NCBI GenBank assembly: GCA_965261015.1
Contig: CBDHCC010000001.1
Location: 1-64,000, forward strand
Direction: 5' to 3'
DNA from: CBDHCC01 sp965261015
GTDB lineage: Bacteria; Pseudomonadota; Alphaproteobacteria; Sphingomonadales; Sphingomonadaceae
Length of the DNA stretch: 64,000 nucleotides
The notes beneath the pieces are model-generated. The model had not been told where the DNA came from, searched no databases, and saw only the letters and a list, made by a program, of their open reading frames with translations. The translations under genes and the position numbers were made by a program. Shown here in pieces: positions 54,494 to 63,572 of this stretch; position 1 is the stretch's first letter, and each line of letters opens with the position of its first letter.

Positions 54494-55611
54494 GCCACGC
54501 CCGCCAGCGATCCGGCGGGGGTCGCCCGCCCCGCCACCAGCGCCCAGCCGCAACATTGCGCCGCCGCCGTGTCCTCCGCCCCAAAGGCGCGCACCGTGAC
54601 CCAGCCTTCGGCGCGCAGGCGGGCGGCGGCGGCTTCGTCGTGGCCGACGGGCAGGAACAGGCGGCGACGCTCCGCCCCGTCGGCGGCCGCGTCGACCAGC
54701 GGGTCGAGGAACAGCGACACGCCGGTCGCCGGCTCGCGGCGGCCGTCGGGGTGGGTGAGCGCGTAGGTGCCGCCGCGGCCCAGTTCGCCCGGAATGGCGT
54801 CGGCGAACAGAGAGAAGCCCAGCCAGCTCTGATATTCGAAGCCGTGGCGCTCCGTCGGGTCCAGGGTCACGCGGGCGCGGCCCGATAGGGCGTCGGCGAT
54901 CCGCGCCAGCCCGGCGATCCGGCTGGCGAGCGCCCCGCTCTCGTCAAAGGCCCGAAGCGCCGCGCTCGCCTCCGCAAACGGCCCGACCGCGTCCAGCAGC
55001 GGCAGCCAGGCCGGGGCGAGCGCGGCCACGCGGCCCGCGTCCTTCGCGTCCAGCGAGGCCGACAGGGCGGCGGGGTCGGCCACGGGCATGGCGTCGGCGG
55101 CCAGCGTCTCCAGCAGGTCGGGCAGCGTCAGGTCCACCGTGACGTCGCGCGCGCCGGCCGCGGCCAGCGCGTCGACGGTCATGCGCGCGACCTCCAGCGC
55201 GGCCTCGACATGGTCCGCCCCGATCAGCTCCGCGCCCACCTGCGTCACCTGCCGTTCGGGGCGCGCGGGCGGGGCGGTCAGGCGGCAGACCGGGCCGGCA
55301 TAGGACAGGCGCACCGGGCGCGGATTGGCCGCCATGGCGGTCGTCGCGATCCGCCCGATCTGGCGGGTCAGGTCGGCGCGGAGCGTCAGCGTCCGCCCGC
55401 TCGCCGGATCGACGGCGCGCAAGGTGTCCGCCCCGCCCCCGCGCCTCAGCCCGCCCGCCGGGTCGTCGGCGAACGAGAGCAGCGGCGGGTCGACCCGCTC
55501 ATAACCGTGGGCGGCGAAGGCGGAGAGCACCGCCGCTTCCAGCCGGGCGGCGGTGTCGGCGTGGGGCGGCAGGCGATCGCGCACGCCGGTGGGGAGCAGG
55601 CCAGGGGTCAT
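54490..55611 (-). CDS. hisZ: ATP phosphoribosyltransferase regulatory subunit
   Basis: HisRS-like protein of 373 residues without tRNA-binding parts, the partner of short HisG in histidine synthesis. Seen: PTGVRDRLPPHADTAARLEAAVLSAFAAHGYERVDPPLL, LTLRADLTRQIGRIA and FLPVGHDEAAAARLRAEGW. hisG is not in the window. A single-gene context with prs converging suggests a link to PRPP supply. Confidence 0.9.
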   Translation of the reverse strand: MTPGLLPTGVRDRLPPHADTAARLEAAVLSAFAAHGYERVDPPLLSFADDPAGGLRRGGGADTLRAVDPASGRTLTLRADLTRQIGRIATTAMAANPRPVRLSYAGPVCRLTAPPARPERQVTQVGAELIGADHVEAALEVARMTVDALAAAGARDVTVDLTLPDLLETLAADAMPVADPAALSASLDAKDAGRVAALAPAWLPLLDAVGPFAEASAALRAFDESGALASRIAGLARIADALSGRARVTLDPTERHGFEYQSWLGFSLFADAIPGELGRGGTYALTHPDGRREPATGVSLFLDPLVDAAADGAERRRLFLPVGHDEAAAARLRAEGWVTVRAFGAEDTAAAQCCGWALVAGRATPAGSLAGVA

Positions 55612-55629
55612 GGGGGGGGCCGTAGCAAG

Positions 55630-55769
55630 CCCCTCCCCTTTAGGGGAGGGGTTGGGGTGGGGGTGAGCGGCAGGCGAACGCCTTATGCGGTGGCAGCGTC
55701 TCTGGGGGCAGACGCTCGGCTTCGCCTTCGCACCCCACCCCTCGGTCCCCTCCCCTGAAGGGGAGGGGA
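55630..55769. repeat. paired-hairpin repeat element A
   Basis: 140 bp with a small hairpin at each end (CCCCTCCCCT...GGGGAGGGG). Inner arms GGGGTGGGGGTG and CACCCCACCCC pair across the middle, so the whole can fold into one long structure. It lies between the 5' end of hisZ and the 3' end of serA. Confidence 0.6.
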
Positions 55770-55854
55770 GAGACGCAATCCGCTATCGTCGCACCAACCG
55801 CCCGCGCCAGTCGGTCCAGGTCTCTCGTCGCGCGCCGCCTCCCCCTGCTCCCCC

Positions 55855-57438
55855 TCACCCGAAGCGCAGCGCGCGGACCATCCGCACGCCGGCCAGCGCG
55901 CGCACCGTGTCCACCACGCCCTCGTCCGGCGCGCTGTCGAGCGAGCACAGCACCACCGCCTCGCCGCCGGCCTGTCGCCGCCCCAGGTGGAAGGTGCCGA
56001 TGTTCACCCCCGCCTCGCCAAGCGCGGTGCCCAGCCGGCCGATGAAGCCCGGCCGGTCGTCGTTGACGACGTAGAGCATCGGGCCGGCCAGATCGGCCTC
56101 CACCTTCACCCCGAAGATCTCCACCAGCCGCGGCTCGTCGCGCCCGAACAGCGTGCCGGCGACGGACCGGCCGCCGTCGGCCGTGTCCACGGTCACGCGC
56201 AGCAGCGTGTGGTAGTCGCCTTCGCGCTGATGGCGCACCTCGCGCACCTCCATGCCGCGATCGCGCGCCATCACGGGGGCGTTCACCATGTTCACCGTGT
56301 CGGAATAGGTCCGCATCAGGCCGGCCAGCACCGCGCCGGTGATCGGCTTGACCGGCAGCTCGGCCGCCGCGCCCTCGACCTCCACCGACACGCCCGACAG
56401 CGCGCCGTGGGCGAGCTGGCCCACCAGCGACCCCAGCCGGTCGGCGAGCGCCATGTAAGGGCGCACGCGCGGCGCGTCCTCCGCCGAGAGCGCCGGCATG
56501 TTGAGCGCGTTGCTGATGCCGCCATTGACCAGATAATCGGCCATCTGCTCGGCCACCTGTATGGCGACGTTCACCTGCGCCTCGCTGGTCGACGCGCCCA
56601 GATGGGGCGTGGAGACGAAGCCGGGGGTGCCGAACAGCGGGTTCTCCTTGGCCGGTTCGACCGCGAACACGTCGAGCGCCGCGCCGGCGATGTGACCGCT
56701 CTCCAGCCCCGCCTTCAGCGCCGCCTCGTCGATCAGGCCGCCGCGCGCGCAGTTCACGATCCGCACGCCGGGCCGGGTCTTCGCCAGCGCGTCCGCCGAC
56801 AGGATGTTGCGGGTGGAGTCGGTCAACGGCGTGTGCAGCGTGATGAAGTCGGCGCGCGGCAACAGCTCGTCCAGCGTCACCTTCTCGACCCCGATCTCAC
56901 GCGCGCGGTCGTCGGTCAGAAAGGGGTCGTAGGCGACGACCTTCATCCGCAGGCCCTGGGCGCGGTCGGCGACGATGGCCCCGATATTGCCCGCCCCGAT
57001 CAGGCCCAGGGTCTTGCCCGTCAGCTCGACCCCCATGAAGCGGTTCTTTTCCCAGCGGCCCGCCTGGGTGGAGGCGTCGGCCTCCGGCAGCTGGCGGGCG
57101 AGCGCGAAGATCAGCGCGATGGCGTGCTCGGCGGTGGTGATGGAGTTGCCAAAGGGCGTGTTCATCACGACCACGCCGCGCGCGGACGCGGCGGGGATGT
57201 CGACATTGTCGACGCCGATGCCGGCCCGGCCGATCACCTTCAGATCGGGCGCGGCGGCCAGGATGTCGGCGGTGACCTTGGTGGACGAGCGGATGGCGAG
57301 GCCCTGATATCCCGGCAGGATCGCCTTGAGTTCGTCGGGCGACAGGCCGGTGCGCTCGTCCACCTCGCAGCCGCGTTCGCGGAAGACCTCGGCGGCGCGG
57401 GGGTCCATCTTGTCGGAGATCAGGACTTTGGGGGTCAT
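55855..57438 (-). CDS. serA: D-3-phosphoglycerate dehydrogenase
   Basis: First enzyme of serine synthesis, 527 residues, long type. The catalytic/NAD domains show GRAGIGVDNVDIPAA, LIGAGNIGAIVADRAQG, NCARGGLIDE and TPHLGASTSEAQ. An intervening ASB domain follows at about 320-445. A C-terminal ACT domain (LYVVNDDRPGFIGRLGTALGEAGVNIGTFHLGR) suggests serine feedback. Start ATG 57438. It lies downstream of serC with a repeat element between. Confidence 0.97.
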   Translation of the reverse strand: MTPKVLISDKMDPRAAEVFRERGCEVDERTGLSPDELKAILPGYQGLAIRSSTKVTADILAAAPDLKVIGRAGIGVDNVDIPAASARGVVVMNTPFGNSITTAEHAIALIFALARQLPEADASTQAGRWEKNRFMGVELTGKTLGLIGAGNIGAIVADRAQGLRMKVVAYDPFLTDDRAREIGVEKVTLDELLPRADFITLHTPLTDSTRNILSADALAKTRPGVRIVNCARGGLIDEAALKAGLESGHIAGAALDVFAVEPAKENPLFGTPGFVSTPHLGASTSEAQVNVAIQVAEQMADYLVNGGISNALNMPALSAEDAPRVRPYMALADRLGSLVGQLAHGALSGVSVEVEGAAAELPVKPITGAVLAGLMRTYSDTVNMVNAPVMARDRGMEVREVRHQREGDYHTLLRVTVDTADGGRSVAGTLFGRDEPRLVEIFGVKVEADLAGPMLYVVNDDRPGFIGRLGTALGEAGVNIGTFHLGRRQAGGEAVVLCSLDSAPDEGVVDTVRALAGVRMVRALRFG

Positions 57439-57456
57439 GGGGACTTCCTTCTTCTC

Positions 57457-57581
57457 CCTCTCCCCTTGGGAGAGGGCCGGGGTGAGGGTGAACGGGCGAT
57501 GTGGGTTTTCGTGGAAGTGCGGGTCACCCTCACCCTTCCGCCGCCAATGACGGCTCCCTCCCTCTCCCGAAGGGGAGAGGG
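57457..57581. repeat. paired-hairpin repeat element B
   Basis: Same design as element A. The left hairpin is CCCTCTCCCCTTGGGAGAGGG and the right is CCCTCTCCCGAAGGGGAGAGGG. The inner arms GGGGTGAGGGTG and CACCCTCACCC pair. It lies between serC and serA and may affect serA translation or termination after serC. Confidence 0.6.
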
Positions 57582-57583
57582 TC

Positions 57584-58861
57584 TTATTCGTTCGCCTGGT
57601 TCCAGGCCCAGTCCAGCCACGGCCCGAGCGCCTCGATATCCGTCGTCTCCACCGTCGCCCCGCACCAGATGCGAAGCCCCGGCGGGGCGTCGCGATAGGA
57701 GGCGATGTCGAACGCCGCGCCCTCATTCTCCAATAGCGAGGCCATCCGCTTGACGAGCGCGGCCTCGTCCGCACCGCCCGTCACCAGTTTCAGGCACACC
57801 GACGTCACCGACCGGATCGCCGGGTCGTCCACCAGATGGCCCAGCCACGGCCGCGCCTGGACGATCGCGTCCAGCGCCGCCGCGTTCGCCTCCGCCCGGC
57901 CCATCAGCGCGTCCAGGCCGCCCAGCCCCTGCGCCCAGTCCAGCGCCCAGATCACGTCCTCCACGCACAGCATGGACGGCGTGTTGATGGTCTCGCCGAC
58001 GAAGATGCCCTCGATCAGCTTGCCGCCTTTGGTCAGGCGGAACAGCTTGGGGATCGGCCAGGCGGGCGTGTGGCTCTCCAGCCGCTCGACCGCGCGGGGG
58101 CCCAGGATGATGACGCCGTGCGCCGCCTCGCCCCCCAGCACCTTCTGCCAGGAGAAGGTGGTCACATCCAGCTTGTCCCACGGCATGGGCATGGCGAAGA
58201 CGGCCGACGTGGCGTCGTTGATCGACAGGCCGGCGCGGTCGTCGGCGATCCAGTCGCCGTCCGCCACGCGCACGCCCGACGTGGTGCCGTTCCAGGTGAA
58301 CACGACGTCGGTGTCCCAGTCGACGGCGCCCAGGTCGGGGATCTCGCCATAGGGGGCGGTCAGCACGATGGGGTCGATGCGGAGCTGCTTGACCGCGTCC
58401 GTCACCCACTCCTGCCCGAAATTCTCCCAGGCCAGCGTGGTGACGCCGCGCGCGCCCAGCATCGTCCACATCGCCATCTCGACCGCGCCGGTGTCGGACC
58501 CGGGGACGATGCCGATGCGGTGGCTGTCGGGGACCCGCAGCACCTGCCGGATCAGGTCGATCGCGTGCTTCAGCCGCGCCTTTCCGACCTTGGACCGGTG
58601 CGAGCGGCCGAGCGAACCCGTCGCCAGCTTCGCCGCGGACCAGCCGGGCGGCTTGGCGCAGGGCCCGGACGAGAAATAGGGCCGCGCGGGCTTGGTCAGC
58701 GGCCGCTCCCCCGGGGGCGCGGGGGCGACCGGGTCCAACTTCGCGCCGGAGGACGGATCGGTGGAGTCGAAGGGGGTGCCGAGGCCCAGATCGGGGTTCA
58801 GCGGGTCGTTGCCCGGCACGGTCTGGGGCACCGGCGAACCGGCGGTAGGGGGTACGGTCAT
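57584..58861 (-). CDS. serC: phosphoserine aminotransferase with N-terminal extension
   Basis: PLP enzyme of 425 residues for step two of serine synthesis. The fold begins at about residue 58 with ARPYFSSGPCAKPPGW. RSKVGKARLKHAIDLIRQVL, WNGTTSGVR and SWQKVLGGEAAHG (PLP lysine) follow. The first 57 residues are a proline/aspartate/glycine-rich tail absent from the usual form of about 380. GGAGAG 7 bases before ATG 58861 supports the long start. It runs with serA, leftward. Confidence 0.92.
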   Translation of the reverse strand: MTVPPTAGSPVPQTVPGNDPLNPDLGLGTPFDSTDPSSGAKLDPVAPAPPGERPLTKPARPYFSSGPCAKPPGWSAAKLATGSLGRSHRSKVGKARLKHAIDLIRQVLRVPDSHRIGIVPGSDTGAVEMAMWTMLGARGVTTLAWENFGQEWVTDAVKQLRIDPIVLTAPYGEIPDLGAVDWDTDVVFTWNGTTSGVRVADGDWIADDRAGLSINDATSAVFAMPMPWDKLDVTTFSWQKVLGGEAAHGVIILGPRAVERLESHTPAWPIPKLFRLTKGGKLIEGIFVGETINTPSMLCVEDVIWALDWAQGLGGLDALMGRAEANAAALDAIVQARPWLGHLVDDPAIRSVTSVCLKLVTGGADEAALVKRMASLLENEGAAFDIASYRDAPPGLRIWCGATVETTDIEALGPWLDWAWNQANE

Positions 58862-58993
58862 GTCAGTCTCTCCTCGCAGAGAGCGCGCGCCGCGTTGGGA
58901 CGGCGTGGCCCGGTGCCCGGTTGGGGGACAGGGAATGGGGTGTCAAGCGAAGCCGGTCCTCCCCAAGCTCGCCGGGAGAGGATAAGAGCGCCC

Positions 58994-59803
58994 ATGCCGC
59001 TTACCTGGCCAGACCTCCTCGCCCGCCCCCGCCCGACCGGCGGGGAGCGCGTGCCGTACGGTCCCGACCCGCTGAACTTCGCGGAGCTGTGGCGGCCGGC
59101 GGGTGTTTCACGTGGAACGGTCCTGGCGGTCCATGGCGGCTGCTGGCAGAGCGACATCGCCGACATCCGCATCCTGGACTGGGCGTGCGACGACCTGGCG
59201 CGGCGCGGCTGGACCGTGTGGAGCCTCGAATATCGCGGGATCGACCGGCCGGGCGGCGGCTGGCCGGGGACCTTCGCCGACGTCGCGTGCGGGGCCGACG
59301 CGCTGCGCTCGGCGGGGGTCGACGGGTCGCGGGTGGTGGCGCTCGGCCATTCCGCCGGCGGGCACCTGGCGCTGTGGGTGGCCGCGCGGGGGGCGTTGCC
59401 GAGCGCGAGTCCGATGTGGTGTCCCGATCCGCTGCCCCTCCACGCGGTCCTGTGCCTGGGCGGCCTGCCCGACCTGGAGCGGGTGTCGAAGCCGCCCTAT
59501 GACCGCTGCGACAACGATCCGGTGCCACGCCTGGTGGGCGGAGGCATGGGCGACCGGCCGGACCCCTATCGCGACACTTCGCCGGCCGAGCTGCTGCCCT
59601 TCCCGGCCGCCCAGGTCCTGGTGAACACGGAGCGCGACCGGATCGCCCCGCCGGCGCTCGCCCGCCTGTGGGCCGAACGCGCGGGGGCGGCGGGTTGCGC
59701 GGTGCAACTCGTCACCGTGCCGGACGAGGGCCATGTGGAGCTGATCGCGCCGGGATCGGCCGCCTGGGCCGCGACGCTGGCCGCGTTGGAGACGCTCGCA
59801 TGA
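58994..59803 (+). CDS. alpha/beta hydrolase, likely kynurenine formamidase
   Basis: Alpha/beta hydrolase of 269 residues. The oxyanion motif HGGCW is at 47-51, nucleophile Ser120 in GHSAGGH (118-124), acid Asp in NTERDRIAPP and His in PDEGHVE. HGGxW is the signature of the eukaryotic-type kynurenine formamidase (AFMID). Common bacterial KynB is an unrelated cyclase-fold enzyme. The kynU start overlaps its stop (ATGA). Context therefore strongly suggests hydrolysis of N-formylkynurenine. Assay evidence is lacking, and a general esterase is possible. Confidence 0.78.
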   Translation: MPLTWPDLLARPRPTGGERVPYGPDPLNFAELWRPAGVSRGTVLAVHGGCWQSDIADIRILDWACDDLARRGWTVWSLEYRGIDRPGGGWPGTFADVACGADALRSAGVDGSRVVALGHSAGGHLALWVAARGALPSASPMWCPDPLPLHAVLCLGGLPDLERVSKPPYDRCDNDPVPRLVGGGMGDRPDPYRDTSPAELLPFPAAQVLVNTERDRIAPPALARLWAERAGAAGCAVQLVTVPDEGHVELIAPGSAAWAATLAALETLA

Positions 59804-61020
59804 CACTGGACGACGCCCGGGCGCTCGACTCCGCCGACCCGCTGGCGCCGATGCTGGCCGAGTTCGACCGGCGGCCGGGCCGCGTCTACCTCGACGGCAA
59901 CTCGCTCGGCGTGCCGCCCCGCGCCACCGCCGGGCGGATCGCCCGGGTGATCGAGCGCGAATGGGGCGGGTCGCTGATCGGCGGGTGGAACGACCACGAC
60001 TGGATCGGCGCGCCGGCGCGGGTCGGGGCCAAGATCGCGGGGATCGTCGGCGCGCATAGCGACGAGGTGATCGTGACCGACTCCACGAGCGTCAACCTGT
60101 TCAAGCTGACGGTCGCCGCCGCCCGCGCCGCCCCCGACCGGGGCGAGATCGTGGCGGAGGCGGGCAATTTCCCCACCGACCTGCACGTCGCGCGCACGGC
60201 GGCCGAGCTGACGGGCAAGCGGCTGGTGGTGGCACAGCCCGGCGACCTCCGCGACGCCATCGGCCCCGACACGGCGGTCGCCGTGCTGGCCCATGTCCAT
60301 TACCGAACCGGCGCGCGGCACGATATGGCGGCCCTGACCGCGCATGCCGAGGCGGCCGGCGCGCCGATCCTGTGGGACCTCAGCCATTCGGTCGGCGCGG
60401 TGCCGCTCGACCTGACCCGCGACTGGGTGCCGATGGCGGTCGGCTGCGGCTACAAATACCTGAATGGCGGACCGGGCGCGCCGGCGTTCCTGCATGTGGC
60501 GAGGCCGTGGCAGGCGCGGCTGCACTCGCCGATCAGCGGCTGGTTCGGCCATGCCGACCCCTTCGCCTTTGCCGACGACTGGCGGGCCGCGCCGGGCGTG
60601 GAGCGCTTCCTCGCCGGCACCCCGCCAGTGCTGTCGATGGCGGCGCTGGAGGTCGGCGTGGAGTTGATGGCGCGCGTCGATCCGGCCGCGCTCTGGGCCA
60701 AGGCGGTGGCGCTGTGGGACCTGTTCGTGGACGGTGTGGAGGCGCGCGCGCCCGGGATGGCGCTCATCACCCCGCGCGAGGCGGACGCGCGCGGCAGCCA
60801 CGCCTCGTTCCGCCACCGCCACGCGCACGAGATCGTGGCGGCGCTGATCGAGCGCGGCGTGGTGGGCGACTTCCGCGCGCCCGACGTCGCCCGCTTCGGC
60901 CTCACCCCGCTGACGCTGACCCACGAGGAGGTGTGGCGCGCGGCGGACGCGGTGGGGGATGTGGTGGCGAGCGGGGTGTGGCGGGAGCCGCGCTTCGCGG
61001 TGCGGGAAAGGGTGACCTGA
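59800..61020 (+). CDS. kynU: kynureninase
   Basis: PLP enzyme of 406 residues converting kynurenine to anthranilate and alanine, in tryptophan breakdown. Seen: YLDGNSLGVPPRAT, EWGGSLIGGWN, DSTSVNLFKL, LWDLSHSVGAVPLDL, and the PLP Lys219 in GCGYKYLNGGPGAPAF. ATG 59800 is coupled to the hydrolase gene. No tryptophan 2,3-dioxygenase gene is in the window. Confidence 0.95.
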   Translation: MTLDDARALDSADPLAPMLAEFDRRPGRVYLDGNSLGVPPRATAGRIARVIEREWGGSLIGGWNDHDWIGAPARVGAKIAGIVGAHSDEVIVTDSTSVNLFKLTVAAARAAPDRGEIVAEAGNFPTDLHVARTAAELTGKRLVVAQPGDLRDAIGPDTAVAVLAHVHYRTGARHDMAALTAHAEAAGAPILWDLSHSVGAVPLDLTRDWVPMAVGCGYKYLNGGPGAPAFLHVARPWQARLHSPISGWFGHADPFAFADDWRAAPGVERFLAGTPPVLSMAALEVGVELMARVDPAALWAKAVALWDLFVDGVEARAPGMALITPREADARGSHASFRHRHAHEIVAALIERGVVGDFRAPDVARFGLTPLTLTHEEVWRAADAVGDVVASGVWREPRFAVRERVT

Positions 61021-61028
61021 AGGGGCTG

Positions 61029-61165
61029 TGAAGCCTCCCCTCCCCGAAAGGGCGGGACACAGGGGTGGGTGGCGAGCGTCAGCGAGCGGGCTCCGCCCCG
61101 GCGCATCGAGGCTCGGCTTCGCCTCGCACCCACCCCCAGCCCCTCCCTCGGGAGGGAGGGGAGTC
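61029..61165. repeat. paired-hairpin repeat element C
   Basis: Third element of the A/B design. The CCTCCCCTCCCC end and the CCCTCCCTCGGGAGGGAGGGG end flank inner arms GGGGTGGGTGGCGAGCG and CGCACCCACCCCC. It fills the gap between the converging kynU and methyltransferase-like genes and may act as a two-way terminator. Confidence 0.55.
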
Positions 61166-61826
61166 AGTTGCGCCCGAACCAGATGACGTGGCGCGGCCCC
61201 TTGCCGTTCGGCCGCGCGTGGACCGCCACCTCCTCCACCCGGAACTCCGCCTCCAGGCGGCGGCGGAAGGCTGGGTCGGGCGCGGCCGACCACACCGCCA
61301 AGACGCCGCCGGGCGCCAGCGCCGCCTTCGCCACCGCCAACCCGCGCGGGCGATAGAGCCGGTCGTTGCCCGCGCGCACGATGCCGTCCGGCCCGTTGTC
61401 CACGTCCAGCAGGATGGCGTCGAGCGTGCCGGCCTCGCCCGCGATCGCGTCGGCCACATCGCCCACCGTCACCCGGACCCTGCGGTCGTCCAGGCAGCCG
61501 TCGGTCAGCGCCGCCATCGGTCCGCGCGCCCAGTCGAGGATTTCCGGCACCAGCTCCACCACCCGCACCCGCGCCTTCGGTCCGGCGGCCGCGAGCGCGG
61601 CGCGCAAGGTGAAGCCCATGCCGTAGCCGCCGATCAGCACCCGGGGGGCGGGCGCGGACACCCGGTCCAGCGTCAGCGTCGCCAGCGCCTCCTCCGACCC
61701 GCTCATCCGTGTGGTCATCAGCTCGTCGCGGTCGAGCAGGATCATGTGGTCCCCGCCGCGTCGCATCAGGCGCAGCTCGCCCCCGCCGGGCACGCGCGCG
61801 GTGGCGATGAGGGTGCGCGGGGTCAT
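61164..61826 (-). CDS. spermidine synthase-like protein
   Basis: Rossmann-fold protein of 220 residues resembling spermidine synthase C-terminal domains. VLIGGYGMGFTLRAAL is the nucleotide loop, VRVVELVPEILDWARGPM the acidic Glu motif, and DAILLDVDNGPDGIV the catalytic-Asp region. It lacks the N-terminal beta domain of true SpeE and is short, so polyamine synthesis is not assured; another aminopropyl- or methyltransferase is possible. Confidence 0.8.
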   Translation of the reverse strand: MTPRTLIATARVPGGGELRLMRRGGDHMILLDRDELMTTRMSGSEEALATLTLDRVSAPAPRVLIGGYGMGFTLRAALAAAGPKARVRVVELVPEILDWARGPMAALTDGCLDDRRVRVTVGDVADAIAGEAGTLDAILLDVDNGPDGIVRAGNDRLYRPRGLAVAKAALAPGGVLAVWSAAPDPAFRRRLEAEFRVEEVAVHARPNGKGPRHVIWFGRN

Positions 61827-61833
61827 GTCAACG

Positions 61834-61859
61834 TCCTCCCCGAGCTTGCTCGGGGAGGA
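61834..61859 (-). terminator. perfect hairpin after the nitrilase gene
   Basis: TCCTCCCCGAGC and GCTCGGGGAGGA form a 12-bp perfect dyad around TT, 9 bp after the stop of the leftward fusion gene. There is no T-run. The same word appears in dispersed repeats. Confidence 0.55.
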
Positions 61860-61868
61860 TGTGCGCGT

Positions 61869-63485
61869 TCACCCGCCACCCGGCGTCCGCGAGGTATTGG
61901 GCGGGTGGTGCGGCGCGCTCTGACCTTCGGGGCGGGGCGAGCGGCTCCAGTCGATGCGGTAGAGGTCGAAGCGGCGGTCGTTCAAATTCTGCACCGTGCC
62001 CTCCGCGCGCGCCCAGGTCAGGTCGGACAGGTTCACGTCCGCGATGGTCAAGGCCTCGATATTCTCGCTCGCCTCCGCCGCCACGCCGTCGCGCGCGAAG
62101 GGAAAGTCGCACGGCGTGATGATGCAGGACTGCGCGTACTGGATGTCCATGTTGTCGACGCCCGGCAGGTTGCCGACATTGCCGCTCATGACCACGAAAC
62201 ACTGGTTCTCGATCGCGCGCGCCTGGCAGCAATAGCGCACCCGCATATAGCCCTGGCGCGTGTCGGTGCAGAACGGCGTGAAGATGATCTTGGCGCCCTC
62301 GTCCACCAGGCGCCGCGCCAGCTCCGGGAACTCGGAATCGTAGCAGATGAGCACGCCGATCGGGCCGCAGTCGGTCTGGATCACCGACACCTCGTCCCCG
62401 CCCTTGATGCGCCACCAATAGGCTTCGTTTGGGGTCGGGTGGATCTTCTCCTGCGCGTGGACGGATCCGTCGCGCAGGCAGACATAGGCGATGTTCTGAA
62501 TTTCGCCGTCGTCGGCGCGGGTCGGGTGGCTGCCGCCGATGATGTTGACGTTGTAGGCCAGCGCCATGGCGGACAGCGCGTCGACCAGGGGTGCTGTGTG
62601 CTCGGTCAGCCGGTCGATCGCCTCCATCGGCGTCAGCTTGTCCTTTTCGAACGACAGCAGCGACAGGGTGAACAGTTCCGGGAAGACCACGAAATCGGAT
62701 TCGTAGTCCGACGCGACGTCCACGAAATACTCGATGTGCTTCAGGAATTCGTCGAAGTCGGCGACGGCGCGCGCCTGCAGCTGGACGGTGGCCAGGCGCA
62801 CGCCGTCCACCCCGCGCGGCACCTTGAAGCGGCGATCCTCGTCCGGGTCCACATAGGGATTGCGCCACACCATGTGGATCGCCGCGCCGGCCGACGGCTT
62901 GTCTTCGGGCAGGTAGCCGTCGAGCACGCCCAGGGGCTCGAACCCGTTCTGCAGCTGGAAGTTGATGACCGGATCGCGCAGCGTGCCCGCGCGCACCGCG
63001 TCCAGATAGATTTGCGGGTCGGCCGCCTTCTTCGCTTTTTTCGCGCGCGCGAAGCCCGGCAACCGGCCGCCAAAGACGATGCCCTTCAGCTCCAGCTCCT
63101 CCGCGAGCGCGCGCCTGGCCTCGTACAGGCGCTTGCCGATGCGAAGGCCCCGCTGGCTGGCGGCGACCACCATCTCGATCCCGTACAGCCAGTCGCCGGT
63201 CGGATCGTGGCGCGACCCGAAGCCGTTGCCGCTGATCGTTTCCCAGTCGTGGGGGGCCAACGCGACCGCCTCGTCGATGCGGCTGGACGCGCAATAGCCG
63301 ACCACCTTGCCTTCCCAGACGGCCACGAACTGGCCGGCGGGGAAGTTGTTGATCTGGCCGCGGATCATGCCGGGCGTGTAGTTGTCGACGCCGACATAGA
63401 TGTCGCCGATCAGCGACAGGATCTCGCCCACGTCGTTGGGGGTGGCGGGGCGGACGAGCAGTTTGGCGGGGGTGGGGCTTGGCAT
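61869..63485 (-). CDS. GNAT-nitrilase fusion protein
   Basis: Fusion of 538 residues. An N-terminal GNAT acetyltransferase domain spans about 1-215 (ATPNDVGEILSLIGDIYVG, VVAASQRGLRIGKRLYEARR, with an RGLRIGKRL acetyl-CoA loop). A carbon-nitrogen hydrolase domain spans about 225-520. The nitrilase triad is visible: Glu in DFVVFPELFTLSL, Lys in AQEKIHPTPNE, Cys in GVLICYDSEFPE. This two-domain family is widespread, but its substrate is not known to me. Start ATG 63485. Confidence 0.88.
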   Translation of the reverse strand: MPSPTPAKLLVRPATPNDVGEILSLIGDIYVGVDNYTPGMIRGQINNFPAGQFVAVWEGKVVGYCASSRIDEAVALAPHDWETISGNGFGSRHDPTGDWLYGIEMVVAASQRGLRIGKRLYEARRALAEELELKGIVFGGRLPGFARAKKAKKAADPQIYLDAVRAGTLRDPVINFQLQNGFEPLGVLDGYLPEDKPSAGAAIHMVWRNPYVDPDEDRRFKVPRGVDGVRLATVQLQARAVADFDEFLKHIEYFVDVASDYESDFVVFPELFTLSLLSFEKDKLTPMEAIDRLTEHTAPLVDALSAMALAYNVNIIGGSHPTRADDGEIQNIAYVCLRDGSVHAQEKIHPTPNEAYWWRIKGGDEVSVIQTDCGPIGVLICYDSEFPELARRLVDEGAKIIFTPFCTDTRQGYMRVRYCCQARAIENQCFVVMSGNVGNLPGVDNMDIQYAQSCIITPCDFPFARDGVAAEASENIEALTIADVNLSDLTWARAEGTVQNLNDRRFDLYRIDWSRSPRPEGQSAPHHPPNTSRTPGGG

Positions 63486-63572
63486 GGGCGCGCGCTGTAG
63501 GGCGTGCGGGCGGCGCGCTCAACCGCCGAGCGGCCAAGGCGCCGTTAACCCTTGGGAGCTTAGCACCGGGCG

